Positions 28,724 through 39,115 of a stretch of 64,000 nucleotides of DNA are shown piece after piece (position 1 is the stretch's first letter; each line of letters starts with the position of its first letter). Origin of the DNA: Psychromonas sp. L1A2 (GTDB lineage: Bacteria > Pseudomonadota > Gammaproteobacteria > Enterobacterales > Psychromonadaceae); assembly GCF_009828855.1 (NCBI RefSeq), contig NZ_WUAG01000002.1, positions 1,054,001-1,118,000 on the forward strand, written 5' to 3'. The notes below the pieces were generated by a model, which saw only the letters and a list, made by a program, of their open reading frames with translations, was not told where the DNA came from and searched no databases. The position numbers were made by a program, and so were the translations under genes.

Positions 28724-29593
28724 ATGGACAACACGATGATCCTTGAAAATATCAGCAGTAATAAATTATTTGAAGGTTGGCATAAACAATATACTCATTC
28801 ATCAAGTGTGCTTCATTGTGACATGCGTTTTGCTATCTATTTACCACCACAAGCAAGCAGTAATAAACCTGTTCCAGTTATGTACTGGTTATCTGGTTTA
28901 ACCTGTAGCGATGAAAACTTTATGCAAAAAGCCGGTGCACAAAAATTAGCGGCTGAATTAGGCATTGCAATTGTGGCACCAGATACTAGCCCACGTGGTG
29001 AAAATGTTGCCGACGATAGCAACAAAGCTTACGACCTTGGTTTAGGAGCTGGTTTTTATATTAATGCAACACAAGCACCGTGGAATAAGCATTATCAAAT
29101 GTACGATTATATCGTTAACGAATTACCGCAATTGATAGAAGCTAACTTCCCCGTGACTAAAGAGCGCGTTATTAGTGGGCATTCGATGGGCGGTCATGGC
29201 GCGTTAACCATTGGTTTACGTAACCCTGATTTATACCAATCAATTAGTGCATTCAGTCCAATTTGTAATCCAATCAATTGTGCATGGGGTCAAAAGGCCT
29301 TTAACGCTTATTTAGGTGATAATGTTGAAGAATGGAAAGCTTATGACAGCTGTGAATTATTAGCACAACAAGAAAAACATCAACCTATTTTAATTGATCA
29401 AGGTAGTAACGATTCGTTTTTACAAGATCAGTTAAAACCTGAAAGCTTAACTGCAATAGCCGATACTAAGCTAAATACATTTCAACTTAATATGCGTGAT
29501 GGATATGACCACAGTTATTACTTCATCAGTAGTTTCATTGAATCACACCTACGGTTCCACGCTGATAATTTAGGCTTAATAAAAAAGAGTTAA
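28724..29593 (+). CDS. fghA: S-formylglutathione hydrolase
   Basis: 289 residues. Hydrolyses S-formylglutathione to formate and glutathione, completing formaldehyde detoxification begun by FrmA. The nucleophile Ser154 lies in GHSMGGHGA; acid and base follow in DQGSNDSFL and DGYDHSYYF, as in the esterase D family. The start may be the ATG at 28724 or the one at 28736 (MILENISSNK); neither has a strong ribosome site. Confidence 0.95.
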   Translation: MDNTMILENISSNKLFEGWHKQYTHSSSVLHCDMRFAIYLPPQASSNKPVPVMYWLSGLTCSDENFMQKAGAQKLAAELGIAIVAPDTSPRGENVADDSNKAYDLGLGAGFYINATQAPWNKHYQMYDYIVNELPQLIEANFPVTKERVISGHSMGGHGALTIGLRNPDLYQSISAFSPICNPINCAWGQKAFNAYLGDNVEEWKAYDSCELLAQQEKHQPILIDQGSNDSFLQDQLKPESLTAIADTKLNTFQLNMRDGYDHSYYFISSFIESHLRFHADNLGLIKKS

Positions 29594-29957
29594 GAAAGTA
29601 GTTAAGTTCCTGTCTTTAAAGCCGATATAGTGAAGGCAGTATTTGTCTTCACTTCCTTTAGATTTTTAATGTGCATCATTTGATGACATTAATAACAAAG
29701 CGATGACTCCACTTTACAGTTAAAAATTTTCATTCCTAGATGCTGAAAATCAAACAGAGTCACTTGGATTCAGATCATAAGTGCATAACTTATAAGCATT
29801 AACACGATGTTTAAACAAAATAATAGTATGTATTTTATACATAAATATGTTGTTTTTTTGTCTTCACTTTAGGAAATATAGCTCACACTTTAGAGGTAGT
29901 AGTGCTACAGTCGAAGAGCCACTTTCCACGATAATTTTTATGCTATAAGGATTTAGT
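29594..29957. other. Intergenic region after fghA
   Basis: A modest hairpin AGTGAAG/CTTCACT (29629-29653) may end fghA transcription. The remainder is AT-rich promoter DNA for the next chemoreceptor. No gene seen. Confidence 0.45.
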
Positions 29958-31637
29958 TTGAATTTATTTAGAAACTTAACGCTATCATTTAAAATCTCCA
30001 GCCTTGTCATACTTCTATTGTGTGCATTGCTATTTATGTCCATTCACCTTGTCACCAATAGCCGAACCGTTGTAGAGAACGTCACGCTAGACTCCGATAT
30101 TCGAACATTTTATACAAACGTCAATAATAAATGGAAAGACATTAACAAGTCCTACCAATTATCTGAAGATATAGGCATGTTGTTTTCAGCAAGAGCAATA
30201 GAACAGCAAGACTTAGAAGACGCCACCAATCAAACAAAAACACTTATTGATGATTTTTCCAGCAGTTTATCTGCCACTAGTGAGGGTCTTGAAAAAGAGT
30301 GGAATAAAGCACTTGAGATCGAAGAAGATAAAGGTCTTATCCAAATTAGAGATCGGCTTGTAGAACAAGTAAATCATCTCAACCAAGCATTATCTTCGCT
30401 CACTAATGCTTGGTTAACCCAAGCTACTTTTGTAGTTCGAAAGAAAGCAGAAAAAGCAGTTACCCAAGCTTTTGATCCGATTAACGAAAGCATTAATAAC
30501 ATCAATAATATGCATGATACGTTAGTTGCTTTACGCTCAGAAAGAATAATAGCTGAAGAAAATAAAATTGTGGTTCAATCAACTATTTTAGCCACCAGCA
30601 TATTTATCGTTGTTATTATTGTTTCCTTATTAATGCTTAGAAAACTCAAAAAAGACTTATATTCTATCGTGTCAGTGACCTCCTCTCTAGCCAAAGGCGA
30701 TTTAAGCAGAACCATTGAAGTCGGTGAAAATAAAGATGAAATTAGTGAGATAAAAAGATCCGTTTTTAGTATGACAAACAATTTAAAAAGCATCTTCAAA
30801 TCCGTTATTTCATTAGCCAATAACTTAGATACATCAACCGATGGTTTACTCAATGATAATAAACAACGTATTAATGATGCTGAATTTCAACGTTCACAAA
30901 TGGCTAAACTATCAAACTCAGTAGATGAGCTATACGTAGTGTCAACACAGCTATCTGAACATGCTGATAATGCGGTGTCAAAATCAGATGGCGCTATAGA
31001 ATCGGCACAAAAAGGCAAAGAAATCGTTAATGCCACTATTAATTCCATTGAAGGATTAGCAGGTGAGATTGAAAACTCAGTAACAGCTATTCAACAACTC
31101 GATACCGAAGCCGATAACATTACCAATATTGTTGAAGTCATTAAAAGTATCGCCGATCAAACCAACCTACTGGCATTAAACGCAGCAATTGAAGCCGCTC
31201 GAGCAGGCGAACAAGGTCGAGGTTTTGCGGTTGTAGCTGATGAAGTGAGGAATTTAGCAAAACGAACACAAGATGCAACGGGTGAAATTCAATTAACCCT
31301 AGAAACGCTTAAACGCAGTACGCTAAGTGCCGTATCGGTGATCAATCATAGCCATAGTAAATCATTAGAAAGTGTTGAATATGTATCGAATACTGGCCAT
31401 GTGATAGATGAAATTAATGTATCAGTTGAGCAGATCAAAGATATTTCTAAAGAAACCTCGGCAGTATCATCATTACAAACCAATACATTAGACGAAATAC
31501 AAACCAATGTGCATGAAGTTAACCAAGTAGCAGAAGAAAACAATAATCGGGCTCAAGTCTCGATGGCATCGGCTTCTTCGTTATCAGATCTAAGTAAAGA
31601 ATTGCTGACGTCTGTCAGCTATTTCAAATTAAAGTAG
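29958..31637 (+). CDS. Methyl-accepting chemotaxis protein with helical-bundle sensor
   Basis: 559 residues starting with TTG at 29958, supported by TAAGGA seven bases upstream and a hydrophobic first helix (about 12-30). The periplasmic part (about 31-205) is coiled-coil-rich, fitting a four-helix-bundle ligand domain. Helix 2 lies near 207-227, then HAMP and the signalling domain ([41 protein letters not shown]). It signals to CheA; the ligand is unknown. Confidence 0.93.
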   Translation: MNLFRNLTLSFKISSLVILLLCALLFMSIHLVTNSRTVVENVTLDSDIRTFYTNVNNKWKDINKSYQLSEDIGMLFSARAIEQQDLEDATNQTKTLIDDFSSSLSATSEGLEKEWNKALEIEEDKGLIQIRDRLVEQVNHLNQALSSLTNAWLTQATFVVRKKAEKAVTQAFDPINESINNINNMHDTLVALRSERIIAEENKIVVQSTILATSIFIVVIIVSLLMLRKLKKDLYSIVSVTSSLAKGDLSRTIEVGENKDEISEIKRSVFSMTNNLKSIFKSVISLANNLDTSTDGLLNDNKQRINDAEFQRSQMAKLSNSVDELYVVSTQLSEHADNAVSKSDGAIESAQKGKEIVNATINSIEGLAGEIENSVTAIQQLDTEADNITNIVEVIKSIADQTNLLALNAAIEAARAGEQGRGFAVVADEVRNLAKRTQDATGEIQLTLETLKRSTLSAVSVINHSHSKSLESVEYVSNTGHVIDEINVSVEQIKDISKETSAVSSLQTNTLDEIQTNVHEVNQVAEENNNRAQVSMASASSLSDLSKELLTSVSYFKLK

Positions 31638-31664
31638 CACAGTGCATAAAAACAAAAACACTTT

Positions 31665-31715
31665 TTGCGTAAGTTATAAATTAACTCTGTTTTATTTATA
31701 ACTTACGCATTTGTT
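31665..31715 (+). terminator. Strong terminator after the second chemoreceptor gene
   Basis: A 16-base perfect stem (31666-31681 with 31694-31709, outermost TGCGTAAG/CTTACGCA) has a 12-base loop and short T tracts on both sides, so it may act in both directions. Confidence 0.8.
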
Positions 31716-31886
31716 ACATTTCAAAAAATTCAACTTAGCCCTCCAATAAAACTCTTTTATAAAATAATAATAAAGATAAATTACTTAACTAACCCTCCTC
31801 CCATTCAATCAAATTATTCGCTTATTAGTACTTTATTTCTTTCTAAAAAAGATCATTTAAATAATTAACTTTCTGCTAGCTATTTA

Positions 31887-31926
31887 CTTAGCATGCTAAG
31901 CAAGTAAAATACTTAGCGCGCTAAGT
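31887..31926. promoter_or_regulatory. Twin SlyA-type operators
   Basis: Two palindromes, CTTAGCATGCTAAG (31887-31900) and ACTTAGCGCGCTAAGT (31911-31926), contain TTAGCATGCTAA and TTAGCGCGCTAA. These match the known SlyA consensus TTAGCAAGCTAA. They lie 60-100 bases upstream of the SlyA-type gene, implying autoregulation of this efflux operon. Confidence 0.85.
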
Positions 31927-31985
31927 AACTTGTACTAATGTTTAATAAACTCAATTCAATAAACTCAATTCAATAGGTAACAACA

Positions 31986-32468
31986 ATGCCAAAAGACATA
32001 GAGCAATTAAAGGAACTATCGTTAGCTGAAGATTTCGGACGCCTCTATCGCATCTGGCGCAATGTTGTCGATGTTGAACTTGAACCATTGAAATTAACCT
32101 ACCCTCGTTGGACGGCACTATGGAAGCTTTTGCGCTTAGGTGACAACGTAAGCCAGAAGGTGTTAGCCAATGCATTAGAAATTGAACTACCTTCTCTGAT
32201 GCGTACCTTAGGACAATTAGAATCACAAGGACTGATAGAGCGCCATGCTTGTAGCAAAGATAAACGAGCAAGAATTGTTACGTTAACACCTTCTGGTAAA
32301 GCTTTATTAAAAAAAATAGAAGCGAGAATTATTGAAGTACGTATTGAGTTATTGGCTGGCGTGAGTATGAATGAGCTTTTTGAACTTGAACGAGTAATGA
32401 AAATTATTAGTGATAATGCCAATAAGAAATTAGCAAAACTAGAAATATCAACAACAGACTTTATATGA
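31986..32468 (+). CDS. slyA: MarR/SlyA-family regulator
   Basis: 160 residues with the MarR winged helix (about 30-120; LTYPRWTALWKLLRLGDNVSQKVLANALEIELPSLMRTLGQLESQGLIERHACSKDKRARIVTLTPSG). The two palindromes upstream fit SlyA binding sites. Its TGA overlaps the ATG of the HlyD-type gene by four bases, making it the first gene of an efflux operon that it probably represses until a small aromatic or lipophilic ligand binds. The symbol is by family resemblance. Confidence 0.88.
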   Translation: MPKDIEQLKELSLAEDFGRLYRIWRNVVDVELEPLKLTYPRWTALWKLLRLGDNVSQKVLANALEIELPSLMRTLGQLESQGLIERHACSKDKRARIVTLTPSGKALLKKIEARIIEVRIELLAGVSMNELFELERVMKIISDNANKKLAKLEISTTDFI

Positions 32469-33535
32469 GAAAAAAAATGACACCAGATCAACAATTCACT
32501 CGCCTCGTAAAAATTGCCACCTTTAGCTTTGTTATATTATTTGCATACTTTCTACTTGCTGACAATATTATGCCTTTGACGCCTCAAGCAATGGCAACGC
32601 GTGTTGTAACAAAAGTAACACCACAGATATCAGGGAAAATTGAGACGATAGCAGTCATTAATAACCAGACTGTAAAACAAGGTGATTTGTTATTTGCAAT
32701 CGATTCTGCTCCCTATCAATTGGCAGTATCAGAAGCGCAATTAGCCTTAGAACAGGCAAAACAAGATAATGCAGAATTAGATGCGTCTTTATTGGCAGCA
32801 AAAGCCGATGTCAATGCAAGTAGAGCAACAGCACAACAAAAGCGCAGTGAAGCCAAACGTTTCGATGCTTTATATGTTTCACACGGCATATCACAACAGC
32901 AAAAAGATCAGGCTACTAGCAATGCAGCTACCGCAAATGCCAATTTTTTAGCCGCTAATGCTCGTTTTAAAAAGCTCCAAGTCAGCCGAGGAAGTTATGG
33001 AGAACAAAACTTAAAATTGCGCAGAGCACAAAATAATCTAGCGCAGGCTAAGCTGAATTTATCGTATACCGAAGTACATGCCGACCAAGATGGCATAGTC
33101 ACCAACTTACAATTAGAAGTCGGTAGCTTTGCCACTGTCGGCCAACCTTTACTTGCAGTAATTTCTAACAAAGTAGACATTATTGCTGATTTTCGAGAAA
33201 AGAGTTTACGACATGTTAATGCAACCTCTTTAGCATTGATTGCCTTTGATGGTACCCCTGGAAGTTTATATTCCGCCACAGTAAGTAATGTAGACGCTGG
33301 TGTTAGTGCAGGTCAATTTGATGCAAATGGGCGTTTAGCAGAACCACAAGAATCAACTCGATGGGTGAGAGACGCACAAAGGCTCAGACTGCATTTATCT
33401 TTAGACGATAAAGCAATGCATAACTTACCTGCAGGTGCGAGAGCCACCGTTCAACTTTTGCCTGATAATATTGTTTTTAATTTATTCGCAACAGCACAGA
33501 TTAAGCTAATCAGCCTGCTGCACTACATATATTAG
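32465..33535 (+). CDS. HlyD-family membrane fusion protein of an efflux pump
   Basis: 356 residues. One N-terminal membrane helix (about 16-34), a barrel-sandwich half (TPQISGKIETIAVINNQTVKQGDLLFAIDSAPY), a long Ala/Gln-rich coiled-coil hairpin (about 85-190), the second lipoyl half (YTEVHADQDGIVTNLQLEVGSFATVGQPLLAVI) and a beta-barrel domain. It bridges the inner-membrane protein to an outer-membrane channel. It is co-translated with the SlyA-type regulator. Confidence 0.93.
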   Translation: MRKKMTPDQQFTRLVKIATFSFVILFAYFLLADNIMPLTPQAMATRVVTKVTPQISGKIETIAVINNQTVKQGDLLFAIDSAPYQLAVSEAQLALEQAKQDNAELDASLLAAKADVNASRATAQQKRSEAKRFDALYVSHGISQQQKDQATSNAATANANFLAANARFKKLQVSRGSYGEQNLKLRRAQNNLAQAKLNLSYTEVHADQDGIVTNLQLEVGSFATVGQPLLAVISNKVDIIADFREKSLRHVNATSLALIAFDGTPGSLYSATVSNVDAGVSAGQFDANGRLAEPQESTRWVRDAQRLRLHLSLDDKAMHNLPAGARATVQLLPDNIVFNLFATAQIKLISLLHYIY

Positions 33536-33601
33536 AATGTCATATATTGAGAATGTCGTTATTAAAAAATATAAATATCAAACATATAGATATTAAAAAA
33601 A

Positions 33602-33679
33602 TTGAATAACGATTCCAAAGAAAGGCCTGATATTGATCGTTTAGAACCAATAACGATGGATATGACAGATCTTTTTTAA
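33602..33679 (+). CDS. Possible 25-residue ORF between the efflux genes
   Basis: The frame starts with TTG and reads MNNDSKERPDIDRLEPITMD and then MTDLF before TAA. The composition is protein-like, but there is no ribosome site. It could be a leftover or a short leader for the next gene. Confidence 0.22.
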   Translation: MNNDSKERPDIDRLEPITMDMTDLF

Positions 33680-33698
33680 AAGTAAGCAGGTAACAAGC

Positions 33699-34727
33699 AT
33701 GTTAGCAAACCAACGCCCCTTAACCGCAAATGACTTACGTCAATGTATACGTATTACCACAGGTGCAACGATCGGGTTTACCTTATGTAAAATATTCGAT
33801 TGGCATTATGGTGTATTTTTTACCGTTACGCCGATGTTATTACTTGGTTTCGTTCCTGTAATGAATATGCAGGCAATGAAACAAATAATAGCAGCATCAA
33901 CCATGGCAATCTTAGAGGTCGGGTTACTCACTAGTTTACTGGGTGGTTCACCAGGCATGATGTTGCCGATTGTATTCTGTTTGTTTTTATATCGTTTTGC
34001 GGCAATGTCAAAAGGTAGCCTTTTCCTATTTGGCGCTTATGGTGTGTTGATGTTAAGCATCATGCTCCATTACGCGAGTTACCCTAATACTAATTTAAAT
34101 GACTTACTGTTTAGCAATTTTTGGGCAACTATATTATCAGTCTTTATTGCCTATTTAATGACGATTCTCTGTCCTGATGTTGCTCCAAGAACACCTCCAA
34201 CACCAGGTATTAAAGCACCACATAGAATGCGCCATGAAACATTATTAGGGGCCACTATCGCCACCATGTCATTCATCGTTTTTCAAGTGTTAGATCTGCA
34301 GGATTCGATGTCAGCACAAGCCAGTACTATATTGATTCTTTTCCCTATGCATTGGAATGGTGTAATTGATTATGCGCGAAAACGTGCTATCGGTACGATA
34401 CTCGGAGTATCCGTTGGAATATCATTACAATTTTTACTTTATGAATGGTCTAGCATGTTGCTGTTAGTTATCCCTTTATTATGGATAAGCCTTTTATTAT
34501 TTAGTCAATTTCATGTACGAGAAGGTGGAGGATCAAGCATTGGTTTTGGTGCAATGACAACACTAGGCATCCTTTTCGGTCAATATTTAACACCTAATAA
34601 CGATTTAATATTTAGTGCTTTTTATCGCATCAGTAGTATTGCTGTCGCGATAGTGTTAACCCTATTTTTATGTCGGGCAATACATCAATTATTAAATCGT
34701 TTTGAGGCTACACGCTTCGGTTATTGA
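33699..34727 (+). CDS. FUSC/DUF2955-type inner-membrane efflux protein
   Basis: 342 residues with two repeated blocks of hydrophobic helices (about 20-160 and 185-330), the arrangement of the DUF2955/FUSC aromatic-acid exporter group. The motif LRQCIRITTGATIGFTLCKIFDWHYGVFFTVTPMLLLG opens the first block. It probably works with the HlyD-type protein encoded upstream. The substrate is unknown; aromatic or phenolic compounds are likely by family. Confidence 0.88.
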   Translation: MLANQRPLTANDLRQCIRITTGATIGFTLCKIFDWHYGVFFTVTPMLLLGFVPVMNMQAMKQIIAASTMAILEVGLLTSLLGGSPGMMLPIVFCLFLYRFAAMSKGSLFLFGAYGVLMLSIMLHYASYPNTNLNDLLFSNFWATILSVFIAYLMTILCPDVAPRTPPTPGIKAPHRMRHETLLGATIATMSFIVFQVLDLQDSMSAQASTILILFPMHWNGVIDYARKRAIGTILGVSVGISLQFLLYEWSSMLLLVIPLLWISLLLFSQFHVREGGGSSIGFGAMTTLGILFGQYLTPNNDLIFSAFYRISSIAVAIVLTLFLCRAIHQLLNRFEATRFGY

Positions 34728-34921
34728 ATACGGTAATAAACCTTTAATATTGAAACCTTATACTCTGTTCGTCGTTATTTAAAAGTAGCACGTCTATTTA
34801 ATAAAAAATTTAAGCAAAATGAAATTATTTATGGATAGCGTTGGTCTTTTTTCTAAATGAGTGAACCTTACAGGTTTCAACTACGTATTAATTTTTAAAT
34901 AAATATAATAAGGTTTCTCAG

Positions 34922-35926
34922 ATGGTAAAAGAAATTCCGTTGCGTTTAGGAGAAAAAGTAATGCCTGAAGCGCCAAAGGTTTTACTGAGTAATGGTAATT
35001 ACTGTATTCCTCAACACTACCTAACTTATCACCATACTTTACAAAGTGTGGAAGCGATTATTTGTGATATTGAATATGATCCGAGATATGTTGTTTTCGC
35101 TGCACAAGACCTAGGTGATATTTATATTCAAGTCGGTGTCGTGGGCCATGATAATTACCATAAGAAATCATCACAGAAACCAAACCAAGAAAAACTATTA
35201 TTCGGTCGTAAATGGCGCGTAGAAAAAGAATTACCAACATCAGAGATCATCCAAAGCGTTTTTCTAGCCATTAAAAAATCACGCGAACATGAAGTCCGAG
35301 AACTATTTAAGTTAACACTTAATGACAGCACTACAACCCCTTTCAATACGCATATTGATTTACCATTAATGGCTGAGTTCTATGAAAGCAAAGAAAATGA
35401 TAATGAAGAATACACAATAGAACCTAAAGCAGAAATACAAGTAAGCACTCAAGAAAAAATTAATCATATACTTGAAAAAATCACTTACGATCATAGCCAC
35501 TTAAGTCTTGATGATGTGCAACAACGCCCGAATGGCCTATGGTTAGTTGACATAAAAGTACATCAGACTGAGCGTAGTACATTATCTGAAATGACTGATG
35601 TAACACTTTACTTAATGCTTGAAGAGATATCTTTAAACACCCTAAGCCGCGCTTTAATGCAAGAGTTTGTGCGTCTTAGCGATCTACAAGTAGATAAGCA
35701 TTTCAGTTATAAAGGATTTCATCGTTTTGATCCGACTATCGATATTGCAGAGATTGCAGACTTGTCACAACAAAGCCGTAAACATGAGTTAGCAGCACAC
35801 TTTGCCAGTGAGTTTTCTAAAACAAATCAACAAGTGGATTTGACACGAATCCCTCCTGTTAAAGCGGGTGCATTGGCGAAAAAACACAAACAAATTATCA
35901 AGCAATTTCAGTTACAAATGCAGTAA
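34922..35926 (+). CDS. Conserved-looking protein of unknown function
   Basis: 334 residues, no signal peptide, no membrane helix, hence cytoplasmic. AAGG precedes the ATG by about seven bases. The N-terminal part (1-110) is beta-rich (VVFAAQDLGDIYIQVGVVGHD) and the C-terminal part (180-334) helical with many Gln and Lys. I recognise no family. It stands alone with its own strong terminator. Confidence 0.7.
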   Translation: MVKEIPLRLGEKVMPEAPKVLLSNGNYCIPQHYLTYHHTLQSVEAIICDIEYDPRYVVFAAQDLGDIYIQVGVVGHDNYHKKSSQKPNQEKLLFGRKWRVEKELPTSEIIQSVFLAIKKSREHEVRELFKLTLNDSTTTPFNTHIDLPLMAEFYESKENDNEEYTIEPKAEIQVSTQEKINHILEKITYDHSHLSLDDVQQRPNGLWLVDIKVHQTERSTLSEMTDVTLYLMLEEISLNTLSRALMQEFVRLSDLQVDKHFSYKGFHRFDPTIDIAEIADLSQQSRKHELAAHFASEFSKTNQQVDLTRIPPVKAGALAKKHKQIIKQFQLQMQ

Positions 35927-36246
35927 GTTTTTACCGGTAAATGAGCGTTATTTCAGTTAAAGCTCATTTACCGGATTTTTATCAAAGTACTTTTTCAATG
36001 AACGCTCCCAAACAGAATTTTATTCTCACATCCTATAAACCATAACCTCTAGCCTGAATCGATTAACGACATAATTTACTATTATTATATATCTTAAATT
36101 TCAGCAAAAAAAATGCACTAACAAGCAATAAAATTCAGCCTTAGTAATATATTAAAAGGCATTATTTATAACTCGTTAGCACATATTCAATTTTGCTATT
36201 TATTGCACTATTACTTTCATAAAGCTTCTATTACTTTCTTAAAGCT
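35927..36246. other. Intergenic region between convergent genes
   Basis: It starts with the terminator listed separately. The rest is AT-rich with an imperfect repeat (TCTATTACTTTC, about 36226-36240) just after the nitrilase gene; no gene seen. Confidence 0.4.
35934..35979 (+). terminator. Strong terminator
   Basis: CCGGTAAATGAGC (35934-35946) and GCTCATTTACCGG (35962-35974) are perfectly complementary and followed by ATTTTT. Confidence 0.9.
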
Positions 36247-37173
36247 TCAGTATTTGACCGCTTCTTTCGCTTCTTTATCAACTGAAATTGAAAACACATC
36301 AGGGCGAGCATAGTGGCCAACAGGATCAAAATCCATTTTACTTTTAATCAATGTCGCTCTATCTAACTCTGCATACACAATCGTTCGTTCATTAAAAACA
36401 GGTCCAACAATAATCTCACCAAGTGGCCCAATGATCGCACTACCACCACGCATCATTACACCATCAGGATTATCAGGTAACACACTGCGATAATCTTCGC
36501 TAAACTCATCTCTTGTAATGTACTGACAAGCACTAAGCACATAACAGCGTCCTTCCATCGCAATATGTTGAATGGTTGATAACCAAGTATCTCGGTCATC
36601 AGCTGTTGGTGTGCAATATATTTCAACATGTTGAGCATACATAGCAGAGCGTAGTGCAGGCATATAATTTTCCCAACAAATTACTGCACCTATTTTACCA
36701 ATCTCGCTGTCCACTACATCTAAAGTAGAACCATCACCAAAGCCCCAAATTAAACGCTCTGAACCAGTAGGCATCAATTTTCTACGCTTACCAACAATGC
36801 CTTTTATAGGGTCTATAAATACAACAGAGCAATAAAGCGTTGAACCACCTCGCTCAATAATGCCTAACACAATAAAGATATTATGCTGAGCTGCGCATTC
36901 TTCTATTGAACGTAACTCTTCCCCATCGATATCCACAGCGCCATCGTAATAACGCATAAAGTCTTCACGTCCTTCTGGTAAGCGCTTGCCGATAGGTGCA
37001 TCAAAATTCAAACCTTTAGGGTAAGTTCCGAGAAACGCCTCTGGGAAAACAACTAATTCAGCTCCGTTAAGTGCCGCTTCTTCTGCTAATTTACAGGTCT
37101 TTTTTGCAGTTTCGATTGCATCAAAGGGAATACTGCTATCTTGAACAACAGCTACTTTACATTGTGATTTCAT
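36247..37173 (-). CDS. Nitrilase (carbon-nitrogen hydrolase family)
   Basis: 308 residues with the Glu45-Lys132-Cys166 catalytic triad (FPEAFLGTYP, RKLMPTGSER, CWENYMPALRSAMYA). The CWENYMP motif is characteristic of true nitrilases rather than amidases. It converts a nitrile to the carboxylic acid and ammonia. It lies 13 bases downstream of a sodium/solute symporter gene, so the symporter may import the nitrile or export its product. A divergent LysR gene is the likely regulator. GGAAAGTAACC precedes the ATG. Confidence 0.93.
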   Translation of the reverse strand: MKSQCKVAVVQDSSIPFDAIETAKKTCKLAEEAALNGAELVVFPEAFLGTYPKGLNFDAPIGKRLPEGREDFMRYYDGAVDIDGEELRSIEECAAQHNIFIVLGIIERGGSTLYCSVVFIDPIKGIVGKRRKLMPTGSERLIWGFGDGSTLDVVDSEIGKIGAVICWENYMPALRSAMYAQHVEIYCTPTADDRDTWLSTIQHIAMEGRCYVLSACQYITRDEFSEDYRSVLPDNPDGVMMRGGSAIIGPLGEIIVGPVFNERTIVYAELDRATLIKSKMDFDPVGHYARPDVFSISVDKEAKEAVKY

Positions 37174-37186
37174 GGTTACTTTCCTT

Positions 37187-38707
37187 TTATTTTGTCGTTA
37201 CTAAAGACGGTTTTTTATCAGAAGAAGTGTTATTTCGCATATATTCATCAAACATATCGTGATAGTTTTCAAGTGACTTAGCCGATACAGAAGAAGTAAA
37301 ACGACTAACACATAAAGTGATAAGAATATTAAAAATAAAACCTGCAAAACCAGGTCCTAGTGGAATATCTGGTTTAAATATTGCCATCAAGACCATTAAA
37401 CCAGCGCCTCCGATCAAACCAAAGAAAGCCCCTTTTTCAGTGACACAACGGAAATGCAACATACCAAGAGCAGATGGAACCAACTGTAAACCTAAACCAA
37501 AGCCTAATGCTGCAATAGGAACCAATAAACCAGCACCACCAGGTGCAAGTGCTAATACCAGTATTAATGTCGTTAAACTTGCAACAACGATACGCGTCAC
37601 CTTCGTGCTTTGAGCACTTGAAAGTGGCTCACTGCGTAAGCTATTAACAACATCTTCAGCGACAATACTGGCAGAAGATAAAAGTTGGCTGTTAATCGTT
37701 GAAATAGCAGCGGCTAAAATACCTGCCACTACAAAAGCACCTAATATAGGAGCATGCTCAGCAAAAACCAACGGCAAAATTGTGTCACTTGTTTCTTTAC
37801 TGACACCCGGTGCAATACCAGGGATAACGGCAGCAGTGCCTATCACTAAAGGAATGATAGCCATCATCCATGAGTTCCAAAAAGGCGTCATTACAGCGAC
37901 TTTCCCTAATACTTCAGGTGAAGCAGCAGAGTAAAATTTTTGCCACATATGCGGTAAAACCCAAGCACCAAAACCAAGTCCAAGCCATATCTCAACCATT
38001 TTCATTGGTTTACCATTATTCACTAATAGCTCAGGCTTATAGGCTGCAACATTTGCAAACATATTAAACCCACCTGCTAAATTACAAACATAGATAGCAG
38101 TACAAATTAAAATAGTGGCAAAGAAAACACCCATAAAGGTGTCTGTCCATGCGGTGCCTTTAAAGCCCGCCCATAAAACAATGACACCAACCATAACCGA
38201 AGTAATAACAACACCTACCACATAAGGCACTGCGCCGTCGGTCATTGTATCTAAAGCAAGTGCACCGCCACTTACTTGAATTAACATTACCGGCACTAAT
38301 GCAAAGATACCAATCACTGCCACTAAGGTTCGAAGACGCTTACTTTCGTAATAATGTTCAACCATTTGCCCTGGGGTAATAAAACCAAAGCGCTTTCCTG
38401 CTAACCAAATTCTTGCGCCAAAGAGCCATATAAAAACAGCATGAAAAATAGTCCAAACAGCAAATCCAATGAACCAAACACCTTCTCGATAATAAGCACC
38501 GAAAGAGCCTAATAATGTCCACGTTGAAAAGTAAGTTGCCCCCATTGAAAGCAATAACACAACCGTTCCCATACTACGGCCGCCAATAACAAAATCTTCC
38601 GCAGCATCATTTGTAGATTTTTCGGCATTACGTTTAGAGAGGAAGGAAATAAAAATAAAGACGCCAATGAATACGGCTAATATTGAAATAGTAATGACAT
38701 TACCCAT
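37187..38707 (-). CDS. Sodium/solute symporter (SSS family)
   Basis: 506 residues with about 13 membrane helices. The family pattern is seen in MGATYFSTWTLLGSFGAYYREGVWFIG and AISTINSQLLSSASIVAEDVV (sodium site, SSS signature region). I use the ATG at 38707, because GAGGAG lies six bases upstream; an earlier in-frame ATG at 38722 would include that ribosome site. It overlaps the small upstream gene by eight bases. The solute is unknown; pairing with a nitrilase suggests a nitrile, amide or carboxylate. Confidence 0.92.
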   Translation of the reverse strand: MGNVITISILAVFIGVFIFISFLSKRNAEKSTNDAAEDFVIGGRSMGTVVLLLSMGATYFSTWTLLGSFGAYYREGVWFIGFAVWTIFHAVFIWLFGARIWLAGKRFGFITPGQMVEHYYESKRLRTLVAVIGIFALVPVMLIQVSGGALALDTMTDGAVPYVVGVVITSVMVGVIVLWAGFKGTAWTDTFMGVFFATILICTAIYVCNLAGGFNMFANVAAYKPELLVNNGKPMKMVEIWLGLGFGAWVLPHMWQKFYSAASPEVLGKVAVMTPFWNSWMMAIIPLVIGTAAVIPGIAPGVSKETSDTILPLVFAEHAPILGAFVVAGILAAAISTINSQLLSSASIVAEDVVNSLRSEPLSSAQSTKVTRIVVASLTTLILVLALAPGGAGLLVPIAALGFGLGLQLVPSALGMLHFRCVTEKGAFFGLIGGAGLMVLMAIFKPDIPLGPGFAGFIFNILITLCVSRFTSSVSAKSLENYHDMFDEYMRNNTSSDKKPSLVTTK

Positions 38708-38945
38708 TGTATTTCTCCTCACTGATTGGCTTGTTTTTTAACGCCTTCATAAAGGGTTTGAAATACAAAGGATAGAGAGCGATAACGCATAACGTTAAAA
38801 TAAGGTTGCAGCCAAGCGTTAAAGCTAATGGCATAGGTAAACCAGCGATCATAACTGGTGCGTTAAAAACATTTAAATATGGCATAAAAGTTAAGATTAA
38901 ACATATGCACATAATAATCCATATAAGTACTCGTATTGTCTTCAT
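38700..38945 (-). CDS. Small two-helix membrane protein paired with the symporter
   Basis: 81 residues with two hydrophobic segments (about 5-25 and 40-62) and a short charged tail. Small proteins of the DUF3311/DUF997 kind regularly precede SSS symporter genes, as YhdT precedes PanF. The eight-base overlap with the symporter gene supports a joint function. Confidence 0.82.
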   Translation of the reverse strand: MKTIRVLIWIIMCICLILTFMPYLNVFNAPVMIAGLPMPLALTLGCNLILTLCVIALYPLYFKPFMKALKNKPISEEKYNG

Positions 38946-39115
38946 TGCTAAACCTCTTAAGGTAAGTTAGTTAATAGAGTGAAGGTGATTCCATTCATTT
39001 TTTATACTACTTGCTTTACTATGTTGCGAATATATTAATTATTAGCACATAGTGTTCTCAATAATGCAACAGGCATGTATGATGAACATTTGTTTATAAA
39101 CAGGTAGGGGTTGAT

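Noticed and set aside
31951-32271. 106-codon leftward ORF over the SlyA-type gene
   Set aside because: Antisense to a well-supported regulator and covers its promoter; no family pattern.
32099-32494. 131-codon leftward ORF over the SlyA-type gene
   Set aside because: Antisense shadow of the regulator gene; no start signal or recognisable domain.
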